Assembly: GCA_951640165.1 (NCBI GenBank)
Contig: OX621234.1
Span: forward strand, 32,740,549 to 32,804,548
Origin: Pseudoips prasinana
Taxonomy: Eukaryota; Arthropoda; Insecta; Lepidoptera; Nolidae
Length of the DNA: 64,000 bases
Direction of reading: 5' to 3'
The translations under genes were made by a program, and so were the position numbers. Under the pieces are notes generated by a model. The model did no database searches, was not told the origin of the DNA, and worked only from the letters and a program-made list of their open reading frames with translations. Of the stretch, positions 1 through 9,530 are shown in pieces (positions within the stretch are counted from its first letter, which is position 1; the number at the start of each line of letters is the position of its first letter).

Positions 1-108
1 GCGGAAAGTGTCAGCAGTGATTCGCCGTGTTTGAGCGTATCATCTTTGACGGCGCCGAACACAGAGGCAGAGGAGCTAAGGAGACAACAACTTGCCATTG
101 AAAGAGAG
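1..108 (+). CDS. CEP350: CEP350-like centrosomal protein, internal exon (third from last)
   Basis: The exon is open from base 1 in frame 0 and ends with a phase-0 donor, GAG|GTAACT, at 108/109. It encodes a serine-rich stretch and then a charged helix (EAEELRRQQLAIERE) that continues as IKALEQQQ across the junction to the exon at 4498, which looks like a coiled coil. The gene continues to the left of the window. The assignment to centrosome-associated protein 350 rests on the two downstream exons; CEP350 is known to act at the centrosome in microtubule anchoring. The phases of all three exons join without a shift. Confidence 0.75.
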
Positions 109-114
109 GTAACT

Positions 115-116
115 AT

Positions 117-151
<35 letters not shown>

Positions 152-152
152 T
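115..152. repeat. (TTTA)n microsatellite, likely 3' tail of the antisense LINE
   Basis: A run of TTTA units starts six bases inside the CEP350 intron. Read on the - strand it is a TAAA tail lying just beyond the 3' end of the reverse-transcriptase ORF at 357-1508, the expected place for the simple-repeat tail of a CR1-like LINE. Confidence 0.75.
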
Positions 153-1620
153 TACAGATATCTTATTGCTAACAGATAATTCCAAGCACAATAAGTGATA
201 CAATCATAATAATTTATATACATAATCTATAGGTACTATACTATACTATAATAAGCTAATTAATTAACCATGTTAAAAAAAAAATAAAGTGAAAAGTTTT
301 CTAATATTATGTATCTACTGCATAATATTAGAAAAAGATAAAATTGTAATAAGAAGTTACTGTATACTGCTCTCAATAGTCAATGCCTCAATGTGACGTC
401 CTGCAACGGTTAGGAATGCATTTTCCGTGCATGAGAATATATCTATTGTTGAGTCATTCTCGATATCATTGATATAGCGAACTGCGCGGGACAGAGGTGC
501 ATTTCGGGCTAGATTTGTTCGAGCGGCCGGCACCGCCAATAGGTTATGTTGACGTCGCGCCTGGACAAAGTATGTCCTGTGTCGCGGCACACGAAACTGT
601 AATAGTGCCAATAGTAAAGAGTTATATGTGTAACCACGCATTAACCTGAAGAAATACGTGACTAATGCAATGTTACGTCGTACTGCTAACATACGATAGT
701 CCACCATACCCACGATATAAAGTGTTGGATATAAATACGGATAATAATAATATAATCTTTTGAACAAATAGCGTACAAATGATTTCTGTATTTTTTCGAC
801 TTTTTGTATGTACTGAACTTGATAGGGATTCCATATCACTGAATTAGTCTCGAGTGTGGTACGAACGTACGCGTTATATAAGGTACACAAAGTTTTACGA
901 TTACAAAAGCTTCTAGACTGTCTCAGAACAAATCCTAGGCTTTTCCGCGATTTATCACAGAGTTTGCAAATATTATCATGGTAAGTTAATTGGCTATCAA
1001 ACCATGTGCCCAAATCTTTTACGGTGTCCGCTCTTTTCACAATCGTATTGTGTAGTGTATAGTTTTTGTGTATTGGGAAACGTGCGCGACTATAAGACAC
1101 AATCACACATTTGTTTGAATTGAGACATAAACTATTCTGATAGCTCCACTCAATTACACTGTCGATGTCACTTTGTAATAGGTCGCAATCGGATGGTGTA
1201 TCAATTGGCAGTGCCAATTTGACATCATCTGCAAACATTAGACATGTGCTATATTTTATATTAGATGGTAAGTCGTTTATTAATATTAAGAAAAGTAATG
1301 GGCCCAGACAACTACCTTGCCCAATACCTGAATTAACAGTATATTCTTCAGATTTGCAGTTTTGGTATTGAACATACTGTTTACGATTTCTTAGGTAATT
1401 TGAAAGAAAGTGAACAAGATTTTTTGAAAAGCCTATATTTGCTAGTTTGTAAAGTAGGACATCATTTTGGATCTGATCAAACGCCTTTTGGAAATCAAAA
1501 TAAGCCACGTCAACCTGCCTTTTAGCATCAATTCCGTTCGAAATGAGCGTTGAAATATTAATATCGCAAATAAGCTCAAGGTCACCTTTAAAATATTGAG
1601 AAGGGAGTCTGTCTTCGTTA
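153..1620 (-). mobile_element. 5'-truncated LINE, CR1/Zenon-like reverse transcriptase
   Basis: On the - strand a long open frame encodes the C-terminal two thirds of a non-LTR reverse transcriptase. Visible motifs in order are DVAYFDFQKAFD (palm), GIGQGSCLGPLLFLILINDLP, the catalytic FADD box, then a C-terminal region with KVEKIQKSFVRYLFKR and LLAVPAARTNL. The frame stays open upstream of 1508 to about 1617, where a TAG interrupts it, so the 5' part is lost or decayed; no endonuclease domain remains. The frame ends at 357, followed by an AT-rich 3' region and the TAAA tail at 115-152. It lies antisense in a CEP350 intron. CR1/Zenon is my best reading from the C-terminal motifs; a related Jockey-group clade is possible. 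Confidence 0.85.
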
Positions 1621-1689
1621 AGCCTCTACCTACTATTGCCTCTTCCTCCTATTGATTCCCTCGTAGGTCCCCAGTAAAAGATCGAGATA

Positions 1690-1745
1690 TGGTGGTATTA
1701 CACCCCCATGTCTAGGAGAGTATGTAAAGCCATCAGAACTGTACC
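1690..1745 (+). repeat. Degenerate SINE body fragment
   Basis: The stretch 'acccccatgtctaggagag' followed by 'gtaaagcc' resembles the body shared with the SINEs at 42723-42925 and 27233-27372 (accccgtgcctcggagagcacgtaaagcc in those copies). No tRNA-like head is visible here. Confidence 0.35.
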
Positions 1746-1803
1746 TAACCGGTTTCCGGTTGTGTCCTTCCCGTTATTCAAGTAAAATATGTACAAAATA
1801 TTG

Positions 1804-2008
1804 ACTGCACGTGTGGCGCGGCGGCTAAGACTCGCCTCGCCGTTTCGTGTCGCGGGTTCGAGTCCCGCATCGGATAACTATTTGTGTCACCCATAAATAG
1901 TTATTCTGAGTCGAGTTACAATTTACGTCCGTCTATTATATGTTTATAAAGTACCCCGCGACACAGGGATTAAATCCTAGTTCGGGCGTTGTCATAAAAT
2001 AAATAAAA
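1804..2008 (+). mobile_element. tRNA-derived SINE, family A
   Basis: It has a tRNA-like head with an A box (GTGTGGCGCGGCGGCTAAG) and a B box (GGGTTCGAGTCCC), a body ending near CCCCGCGACACAGGGATTAA, and an AATAAA-rich tail. Related copies lie at 27098-27232 (-), 31784-31963 (-) and 43243-43495 (+). The head does not fold as a complete functional tRNA, so this is a pol III retroposon rather than a tRNA gene. Confidence 0.8.
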
Positions 2009-2089
2009 TGTTTGTTTATTTGTATTAAACATTATTATTACTAAGATGTAAACAGTAACTGAACTAGGTTAAATCTATACCACTGGTGG

Positions 2090-2257
2090 ACTAATTATAT
2101 GTCGCCTGTGCCCCGCGGTTAAACCCGCGTTAAAATTTATAAATTATATCCTATGCTATGTGTTATTCGGCTATATTAGTATCGTTTCGTAGTTTTTGCA
2201 TGAAAGAGTAACAAACATCCATACTCGCAATTTCTCACATTTATAATATTAGTAGGA
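2090..2257 (-). mobile_element. Helitron-like non-autonomous element
   Basis: On the - strand it starts after A with TCCTACTAATATTATAAATG and runs to a terminal hairpin region (CGCGGGTTTAACCGCGGGG) before CACAG. The CTAG terminus is degraded in this copy but intact in the sister copies at 3941-4162 and 28748-28857. Confidence 0.65.
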
Positions 2258-2675
2258 TCGTAGGATAACCATTTTATTTTATAAGGCACTGCAGACCAGT
2301 TACAGTAGAACGAGGTCAATAAGTGGATAGGTAGTCGCTTACTATAGACCCATAATCTGAATGTTACTGGAGCATAATTTATAAATAATTTTTAAATGAC
2401 ACTAAAGCAGAACTTACTATGCTGCCCGAAAGACCTGGTAGTCACTTGCTAGCTTGGACACCGGGCTAATGTTCAAATACATTGTTATTATGGGTTAAGG
2501 TCTGACCCATATATTTTTATTTATCGGTAACATTTAAATAGCTTGTGCTGTAATCAAAAGGCTGATTTTTTATCTGAGATATTGCTGAATATGTACACAA
2601 AATTATAGAACACAGATATATTTATCATACTATTTAAAAGAGAGACAATTTTACTATACAACAGGTTATGAATCG

Positions 2676-2945
2676 TTTTTAGGGTTCCGTAGCCAAATGG
2701 CAAAAACGAAAGTGGTAAAATAAGTGTCCCCCCCTGTAACTTCTATGTGTAGTAATAATAAAACTAAAAAAAATATATGATGTACATTACCATGCAAACT
2801 AACAACGAAAATTGAACGAGATCTAGTAAGTAGTTTTTTTTAATACGTCATAAATCGTATACCGCAATTTACCTTTCATTTAATCAACTGAAATACTTGC
2901 TGCTACGGAACCCTTCATGGGCGAGTCCGATTCGTACTTGGCTGT
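2676..2945. repeat. Dispersed element with AGGGTTCCGTAG end, copy 1
   Basis: It opens with TTTTTAGGGTTCCGTAGCC and closes with CGGAACCCTTCATGGGCGAG then TCCGATTCGTACTTGGC. Its interior matches the repeat at 21447-21815 in the opposite orientation, including the poly-C/poly-G run and the 'catgcaaactaacaac' block. It probably belongs to a lepidopteran non-autonomous DNA transposon; the superfamily is not clear to me. Confidence 0.65.
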
Positions 2946-2974
2946 ATTTATTAGTTCGTTTAGTTCTTCAGTGG

Positions 2975-3160
2975 CGACCACGTATGGGGAGACGTAGCGT
3001 GGGCAGGCCGTCTACAAGATGGATCGATAATCTTGTGAGGGTCGCTGGAAACAGCTGGATGCGGATAGTGCAAGAACGGCAGTTGTGGGACTGTGTGGAT
3101 ACGGATTGTGCGAATTGGGGGCTTTGGGGGAGCCCTTTATTCATCAGTGGACGTCTTTCG
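2975..3160 (+). mobile_element. 3' terminal fragment of a non-LTR retrotransposon
   Basis: The + frame encodes RRSVGRPSTRWIDNLVRVAG then NSWMRIVQERQLWD, a pattern seen at the C-terminal end of insect LINE polyproteins (GRPxxRWxDDL, AGxxWMRxAQxRxLW). The following bases (GGGGGAGCCCTTTATTCATC, AGTGGACGTCTT) are the 3' end shared by several LINE tails in this window. Related 3' pieces lie on the - strand at 51555-51655 and 56395-56585. Everything 5' of this point is missing. Confidence 0.7.
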
Positions 3161-3940
3161 TCGCACCCGTGTATCGTGTATAGTGCGGAATTTATAACCA
3201 TAACGTTGTGCGGTCTTAGAAACGTTAATAGTTTAATTCGGCTAGTTGTTCTTATAAGTATTTGTTTTATCTCAGTAACTATATGTATGACAAGTGATCG
3301 GAGTAGATAGTGCGTATTCGCGGGATTCGGAAATCGTGGCCTAACGAACATATGTTATTAACTATTATTACGGTGATATCAACTTCGATCATATCTTACA
3401 GATATAATAATATATTATAATAAACCGCAACCTAAACGTGTATCTTCTGTTTTGAACTAAACTATGTATATAGCCAGACTTTATTAAAACGACCCGGTCT
3501 TGTACACTTGCACTGTTTTTAAACTTTATAAGTAACAACGGCTTTGATCGTGTAAAACTAAACGAATACTAGCTTTTTATATCTGTTCCGTCCGCGTTGT
3601 GTTTTCCTGAATTTCATTTCGTGTACTGGGACAATAATTATCTTGGAGGGATTTCGGAGACATTCAGAGCTCTACAGTGTTAAGATGGTAATATTCGTAA
3701 GGTTTAAAATTTTAAAAGAAAACAAAGAAGATTAATTACGTTTAAGGACAAGTAATACTCATTTTCGCCCGAATATGAGTTTGGCAGTGCAACTCCTGTA
3801 CACCATGATGGATATGGGCACAAATAGATAAAGCATCCTAAGAATATCTCGTGAGTGTGTCAACTGCCTTAGTCACAAAATTACCACCAAAGATTTAAAG
3901 AACTGGGGTTGCTTTCCTCTTAGAACAGTAAAATTAGTAA
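3161..3940. other. CEP350 intron sequence without recognisable features
   Basis: I see no exon, transposon end or tandem repeat here. The sequence is AT-rich and no long frame has a recognisable product. Confidence 0.5.
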
Positions 3941-4162
3941 CTAGCTGTGCCCTGCGGTTATACTCGCGTTCAACTTTATAAATTATAGCCTCGGTGTTAA
4001 TCCAGTGTGTCAGCTAACTCCAAATTAGTTTGGAGTTAGCTGACACGGCTAAAACGATCTTCATAACACTTAGGTGTTATGAAGATCGTTTTAGCCGTTT
4101 AGCCGTGAAGAAGTAACAAACATACACACTCACAAACTTTCGCCTTTATAATATTAGTGTGA
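3941..4162 (-). mobile_element. Helitron-like non-autonomous element carrying twin perfect hairpins
   Basis: On the - strand the element begins A|TCACACTAATATTATAAAGG and ends CACAGCTAG|T. This fits Helitron rules: TC start, CTRR end, insertion between A and T, and a GC-rich hairpin just before the end. Compared with its relatives it contains an extra pair of back-to-back palindromes at 4007-4097. Confidence 0.7.
4007..4097. repeat. Two adjacent perfect hairpins with identical TTAG loops
   Basis: The first palindrome has 18-base arms (4007-4024 and 4029-4046) around TTAG. The second has 24-base arms (4046-4069 and 4074-4097), also around TTAG. Both arm pairs match at every position by eye. 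They sit in the middle of the Helitron-like element, where related copies have single-copy sequence. Confidence 0.9.
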
Positions 4163-4497
4163 TTTATATTTATTTGCACACCCAATCACAAAAAACTCAT
4201 TTTTGTCATAATTCGTAACTAGTATGATACTAACTAAATACTTAAAGCGTTAAATTAAATTAAAGTATTCAAAATTTTCTCGTAGTGGCAATGTTTCCAG
4301 AATACTGGCAGCATTACCACGCTGTATGGCAATACTTATTTGTTGGGCGAAATATAAGCCAGCATTCCGGGAACGTGTCGCCTCAACAAGGCGTGCAGCT
4401 ATTTCTTTACAGATAACTTTGGCCACTGGTCCCCACGGCCCTAATGTGTCAAGTGTACTGTATTTGTTTTGTTTCATATAATAAAATTTAATTTCAG
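4163..4497. other. End of CEP350 intron with acceptor
   Basis: The intron ends in ATTTAATTTCAG at 4497. The opposite strand at 4250-4477 has a 75-codon open frame that I do not recognise and do not call. Confidence 0.5.
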
Positions 4498-4888
4498 ATT
4501 AAAGCATTAGAGCAGCAACAATGCCGGATGTTAGTAGTTCGCGAGATTCCTGATAAGCCGCCTCCGCCTTACACTCCGCCGTCTGAAGCCCGGTCACCAA
4601 AACCACCGCGCTTATTCGCACCAGATGAGAACACTCCAAACAAAATAGAAAAATACATTACTGAGACAATAGACTCTACTGGCGAACTCACTGAAGCCTT
4701 TGATACTTTCCTAAGAGATTTCTGCATTGAAAGTGTAGAAAGTCACAAGCAGGAGCTCGGAGAGAAACCATGGGATGCGTGCAACTTGCTGCCTCAGAAA
4801 CCTCAAATGGATACACAGAAATTAGTACAAGTAACGTCAACAGAACTTGAAGAGGTTTCGACTAGTGTCGCGCCTGCGGTGGTCACAG
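4498..4888 (+). CDS. CEP350: CEP350-like centrosomal protein, penultimate exon
   Basis: The acceptor TTTCAG|ATT at 4498 and donor ACAG|GTAACT after 4888 bound a frame that continues exon 1-108 in phase 0 and ends in phase 1. The product continues a coiled coil (IKALEQQQ), then has the proline-rich motif REIPDKPPPPYTPP, which I associate with the C-terminal region of CEP350 proteins. A mostly acidic helical region follows, including ETIDSTGELTEAFDTFLRDF. The first in-frame ATG at 4528 is internal and not a start. The motif and the downstream DEW-like domain together make CEP350 the best fit, but I could not align it to a reference. Confidence 0.78.
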
Positions 4889-5629
4889 GTAACTATACTT
4901 TTGTTATATACTTTTCTATAGAACTCGAATAGTTAGACATTTGGACTCTGGAGGCTGCTCGAGACTCTCGGAGTCTACTGACTTGCCGAATTTGAAATTA
5001 TTCTTAGATCTTGATGCCGCTAGGTCAGCATGGTGGACTATGGTCTGACATCATTATAGTGGAATTTTTATAAACTGCTGCTAATTCTTCACCTAAAAAA
5101 ATCCAGCCAGCAAGGGTCTGGTCAAGAGGGCGACCGCCTAATTCGCCGGTTATAGCGATCATGATCGGCGTTCAAATAGATGAAGGTCAAAAATTACTAA
5201 AGCATTCGTTCAATCTGCTTCTACATAGAAAATCGATTTATGATGTACCCAGACGTCGTGGGTCCAATTCCCACCGACCCACGACGTCTGGGTTAGCAGT
5301 CAGGGTCACTAACCTTGAAGACTATCAGGCCATCATAATACTATATTATTAATTTTAGAGAAACTGTAATAAAGATGAAATATAACGTACTACAAAAATT
5401 ACTCATGTCATAATTTTTATGCAAGCTATTAAAGCATACGTAGTAATTAGTACAAATATTACGAGTGTGCTATAAAGCTCCGATGTGCACCAGGACTTTA
5501 TCGCAAACTCGTTACAGATCATATAAAACTCTGAAAATATATTATATCCGTATTCCAAATTTAATTCTGAGATTTAGACAATTCAGTCTACTATTTATGT
5601 CACAACTTGTATATTTTTAAACTTTTCAG
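4889..5629. other. Last CEP350 intron
   Basis: A GTAACT donor and a TTTTCAG acceptor (5627-5629) bound this 741-base intron. It holds the palindromic SINE remnant at 5240-5330 and otherwise plain AT-rich sequence. Confidence 0.7.
5240..5330 (-). mobile_element. tRNA-derived SINE head, family D, folded back on itself
   Basis: On the - strand the bases GGTTAGTGACCCTGACTG and the B-box region match the SINE head at 63551-63625 (+). The sequence then turns back: an 18-base arm at 5247-5264 is the exact reverse complement of 5276-5293, with an 11-base loop. The result is a head-to-head duplicated B-box stretch. Confidence 0.6.
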
Positions 5630-5838
5630 GAGTTTCAAGCCGACGTTCAGATCATATCGACGATATTCTGTTCGCGGAGTGGCGGCGGTGCGAGCCCGAG
5701 TGGACGGCGCTCCACACAGACGAGGTCATCGTTAAAAACCAACTATTCGATAGCATATTCCAGAAAATACTCACAGAAACAATCGATGAATACAAAAAGA
5801 TTGTTCCTTGTGGTACAGATTCTATAGACGAGCTTTAA
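5630..5838 (+). CDS. CEP350: CEP350-like centrosomal protein, last exon and stop
   Basis: The acceptor TTTTCAG|GA completes the phase-1 glycine codon split from the previous exon. The frame runs to a TAA at 5836-5838. The product includes DDILFAEWRRCEPEWTAL and EVIVKNQLFDSIFQKILTET, with the layout of the extreme C-terminus of CEP350 (a DEW-type motif followed by an LxDxIFxxLxxxTI helix, close to the stop). Ending at this motif suggests a normal, untruncated C-terminus. The gene is convergent with the SMOC-like gene on the other strand. Confidence 0.78.
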
Positions 5839-7889
5839 AAATGTACAATGCATTTTACTTGTCAGTGTGCCAGACGTTTTTAAATGATAGTTACTGGCTT
5901 ATACAGTATCTATGGAAATACCGAAATGTGTGTATTCAAGTCGTGAAATTCAGTCTGAATAGATACAGGATTCGAACTACATATAAAAATTTCCAATTGT
6001 AACTCAACAAACCGAGAAAATTCTTATGAAAAGGACATGGAATTTTTAGTATTGTCTTATCATAAATAGTTTCATCTAATCTCGTAATACTGAGTCAACT
6101 TAAGTGTTTCTTTGGCACCTGTCTACTAACGGCTTGCTCTGCATGCTTTACTTGCGATAACACGAGATAAGAAAATTGTTTAACCTGAAATGCAAACCGT
6201 CAAACACTTAAATTACATTCAGGAATCCATCTTCTTACGTTAAAAATTGATATAATTGCAACATTTTGTTTTGTCTATAGTATATATACTATATATATAT
6301 CAATAAATTGGGAAGATTTTGTTGACGTCATATAGTTTTTAGACGAAAAGCTTTCTGTTGTGCAATATAAAGAACAGTATATAGTATTACAATTTTGTCT
6401 GATATGATTCTTTAAATCGTAAATATTATTATGATTGATTGGAATAAAAGATGAATAAATTATGATTAAAATTATAATTATAAATTTAAATAAGTGATGA
6501 TTCTCAAATTATTATAATGTTATTTTTTATTATTTATGGGTAACTGTTTATTATCATTTATTATTTATAGCAATGGACATATTTTTTAAACCGGAAGCTA
6601 AATTGGGAAGTTAAATGCTTCATTGACATAGTCTGTGGGTAACAAATCATGTAATGGGTATTTCACTGTGAATGGCTCTCATGAGTAAGGGGATGACAGA
6701 GAAACATATGCGCATTGCATAAAGCTTTCTTGTCGACGCACTTGGTTATTTATCGTGGCAATTATGTTAGGCAGGCTAGACGAGGGGTGTGAATAGTTTG
6801 ATGGTTTTAATTATGTTCAGCTCATTTGTACATATTAATTTTATTTTAGATATGAACGCCTTTCATGTTAAATATGTTAATCCCGATTTACCGCTAATGT
6901 CTAAGTTGGAGAGTACATATGCATATAGAAGCTAAAACGTAAATAATAGATATAACGTTAACTTTTAAGAAATATTATTTATTTTAAATATTTTTCCATG
7001 TCTGGCTCTTATTCAAACTATGGGGTACTTACCAACAGGGTAATTTTCGCATGACTTCCATATAAATTGCGTCAAAACCGTATTGTCCGTAGGTTGCTTA
7101 TATTGCCTAGGTATTAGCCTATCAGGTTCAGGTCTCGTATTTAACCAGACCATATTTTGTATTGTATTTATTATACATAAATATAAATTACTAGGGTAAG
7201 TAAATTATATATCCATAAATAGAAATTGCGTATGTTTTACAGTTTAGATGACGCGTTTAACTAATTAGCGGTTTGTAAGTTATTATAGTTATTGATTGTA
7301 TCTATTACCCACGGGCTAACATCTGGAGGACAATGGTCTGGGGTCTCGGCTCCCAATATAAAAAAAACCGGTAACAATATTTGAGCTTATTTTGGTTTGG
7401 GGACTCCACGCGGCGTGTAGTTCGGCCACTGGAGTCAGTAAATTAATACTCCTATGAGTATTATTGATATGGATGTTCAGTGAGGGAAGAGATGTGCCAT
7501 AAATACACTCAATGCGCGTCATGTACCGACAAAAATGTAAACAGGTATTAAGAATTGAAGTCACTCTTAAAAATATTTCACTTTTAACAAAAAAGTAAAT
7601 AGCTTTCACGAGAATCAGGGGCGGTTTCATCAATATATAAGAATATTGAATTTGAGGTAGGAGTCCTTGGCAGTTTTAGGAGTGAATGGCAGTTAAGAGT
7701 TCCAAGTCCTTCAAATATGTTGCTGAAATATTTCACAGCCAAGTAAGTAGTTGAGAGATACCTAGTCCGGCTATAAATACTGTATAACAAAGAAAGTATT
7801 TTTTTCTATTACAATTAATATTTATTACTTTATCAGTGTGTGTTGTTAGTTTATTACACAAACATTAAACAATTTAAAATATGTAAAGC
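5839..7889. other. CEP350 3' region and AT-rich intergenic DNA
   Basis: The first 500 bases after the stop probably hold the 3' UTR. Beyond that I see AT-rich sequence with short TA runs near 6278-6300 and no recognisable genes. Two short - strand frames at 7316-7633 and 7584-7790 have no recognisable product. Confidence 0.5.
6302..6307 (+). terminator. Possible CEP350 polyadenylation signal
   Basis: The first AATAAA after the CEP350 stop lies 464 bases downstream and is followed within 60 bases by a T/G-rich stretch (TTTCTGTTGTG). AT-rich DNA yields this hexamer by chance, so the call is weak. Confidence 0.35.
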
Positions 7890-8739
7890 TTATTCTAAGT
7901 GGTCTCCATTGGCTGCAATACAGTCCTTTAAACATTGAGGCCAGTTATCAATAGAAGCACGTACTCTTTCCATGGCAAAATTCTTCACTGCCAATCGTAT
8001 GGGTTATTTTAGAGACTCCAAATTATCATGGCGCTTAGACCAAGCCGTACTCTCTAAAACTGACCATAAGTCATAATCCAGCGGATTAAGATCCAGCCAG
8101 TCTTCAGCTCTGATGAAGTCCGAAACGTTCGTTTCTTCTTGGTTGGAACATGGTGTTAAAACGGGGCTTCGCTATCTTCAAGAATGGTATCTTGATACAC
8201 TTGTGCCGATGTTTTGATGCCTTTTCACACCCACCAAACCATCACTGAAGTCGGATAATGCTCACGTTTCACTCCGTCGACTAATTGGGAAGCTTCCTTA
8301 GAGCTGTGAGCATAAATACAGTAATTATATTTGTTTAAATGTTGCTCAAATGTTAAAAAGTTCTCATCCGTAACCAAATTTGTCTGTGACCTCTCTTTGT
8401 GTACAGCTTCAGTAGTTGTTTCGATTTTACCACCCTATTCTTTTTAAATGATCAGTTAAGAAATGCCCATTACGTCTCTTATAGGCTATAGGAGACGTAA
8501 TGACTATATATGGTTCTAGGTGCTATCTTTATCTCCCGAGATAAAATCTTTTGCTTTCGGACAGGATTTTTTCGAATTCTTTCCCTAACTGCTTTGACCA
8601 CCTTTTTCATACGAACACTACGTGGACGGCCAGATCTTATTATGTCACAAACATGAGGTCTCATTGTACCTATTAATAGCCCGGAACACAAATTACTAAT
8701 ACCAAACGTATGTTGAGTTTTAATTTTTTTTGATTCCAA
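7890..8739 (-). pseudogene. Decayed Tc1/mariner-superfamily transposase
   Basis: The - strand encodes pieces of a mariner-type transposase in shifting frames. An N-terminal helix-turn-helix region survives with GRPRSVRMKKVVKAVRERI and REIKIAPRTIY (8739 to about 8480). The far C-terminal part reads NPLDYDLWSVLESTAWSKRH, then NFAMERVRASIDNWPQCLKD, stopping at 7890-7892. An in-frame stop lies in the C-terminal part, and the WPxxSPDLNP motif has lost several residues, so the copy is dead. I could not pin down the terminal inverted repeats. Family knowledge: these enzymes cut and paste at TA dinucleotides. Confidence 0.8.
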
Positions 8740-9347
8740 TCTATATGTTTGTTTTTAATTTAATATTTGACATTTAAAATTAGAAAACCAAAATAAATGA
8801 TTATGATTATAAAAATTGAACTCTTAATTGCCAGAAAATGAAAGGTTACTAATCTGGTCGTTAGGCGCTTATAATACACAGGCATATACGCGACCTTAAG
8901 TTTTATTTATGTTGCGATACGTTGCATAATCGTTTCACAGGATCATGAAAGAAAAGATGTGATCACTTATAACTCGAGATCGGATTACAGGCTCAGTTGC
9001 GACTTTTAAACTTATTTTCGTTACGAAACTTACGTCCCATCTATAAGTTTATGATTACGTATATTTATGATTACGTATATTAAAATTAAGTTTGAAGAAA
9101 ATATTATAGTATCATAAAAATGTAAAGATTAGTCTCTCTACAGTATTAAAGTCGTTCGTTTTAATTAATCAAAATTTCATCGGTCATACTATGTTGAGCG
9201 ACTCGAATCTATTCTGTTATGTTAGCCCTGCTGGTGCTTAGTCAGTCCAAATATTATACATATTAGTTATCTATAATCTTTGTGTCAAAATATGTATCGT
9301 CAAATAATCAAGTGTTCATCGATAAGTATCTTTACTTTATACTTCTT
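8740..9347. other. AT-rich intergenic DNA
   Basis: Nothing supported apart from a short double repeat of TTTATGATTACGTATA around 9048-9080. Confidence 0.5.
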
Positions 9348-9530
9348 ATTTTATCCTATGGGCAGAGTTGTTCAAGCCACCCCGTTGGGCTCTGACATAG
9401 CTTATCGACCGTTGTCTACCGACAACATCCTTAACGAGCTCTTCGACGTAGAAGACGCTCAGAAATTAAATTATTTTGGCAGTCACCCACAGACCACGTT
9501 ACTAGGTCACCTCTCTGATCCCTTGCGGAA
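9348..9530 (-). mobile_element. 5S-like SINE, degenerate copy 1
   Basis: On the - strand it reads GGGTGACTGCCAAAATAATT, then TAATTTCTGAGCGTC, GCTCGTTAAG and a tail with TTGAACAACTCTG. These match in order the clearer copies at 17600-17836 (-) and 55258-55497 (+). The apparent 110-codon + frame here is a by-product of the repeat. Confidence 0.6.

Noticed and set aside
2897..3310. 137-codon + frame
   Set aside because: Only the GRPSTRW part is real, as a LINE remnant. The rest crosses a different repeat and 3' non-coding sequence.
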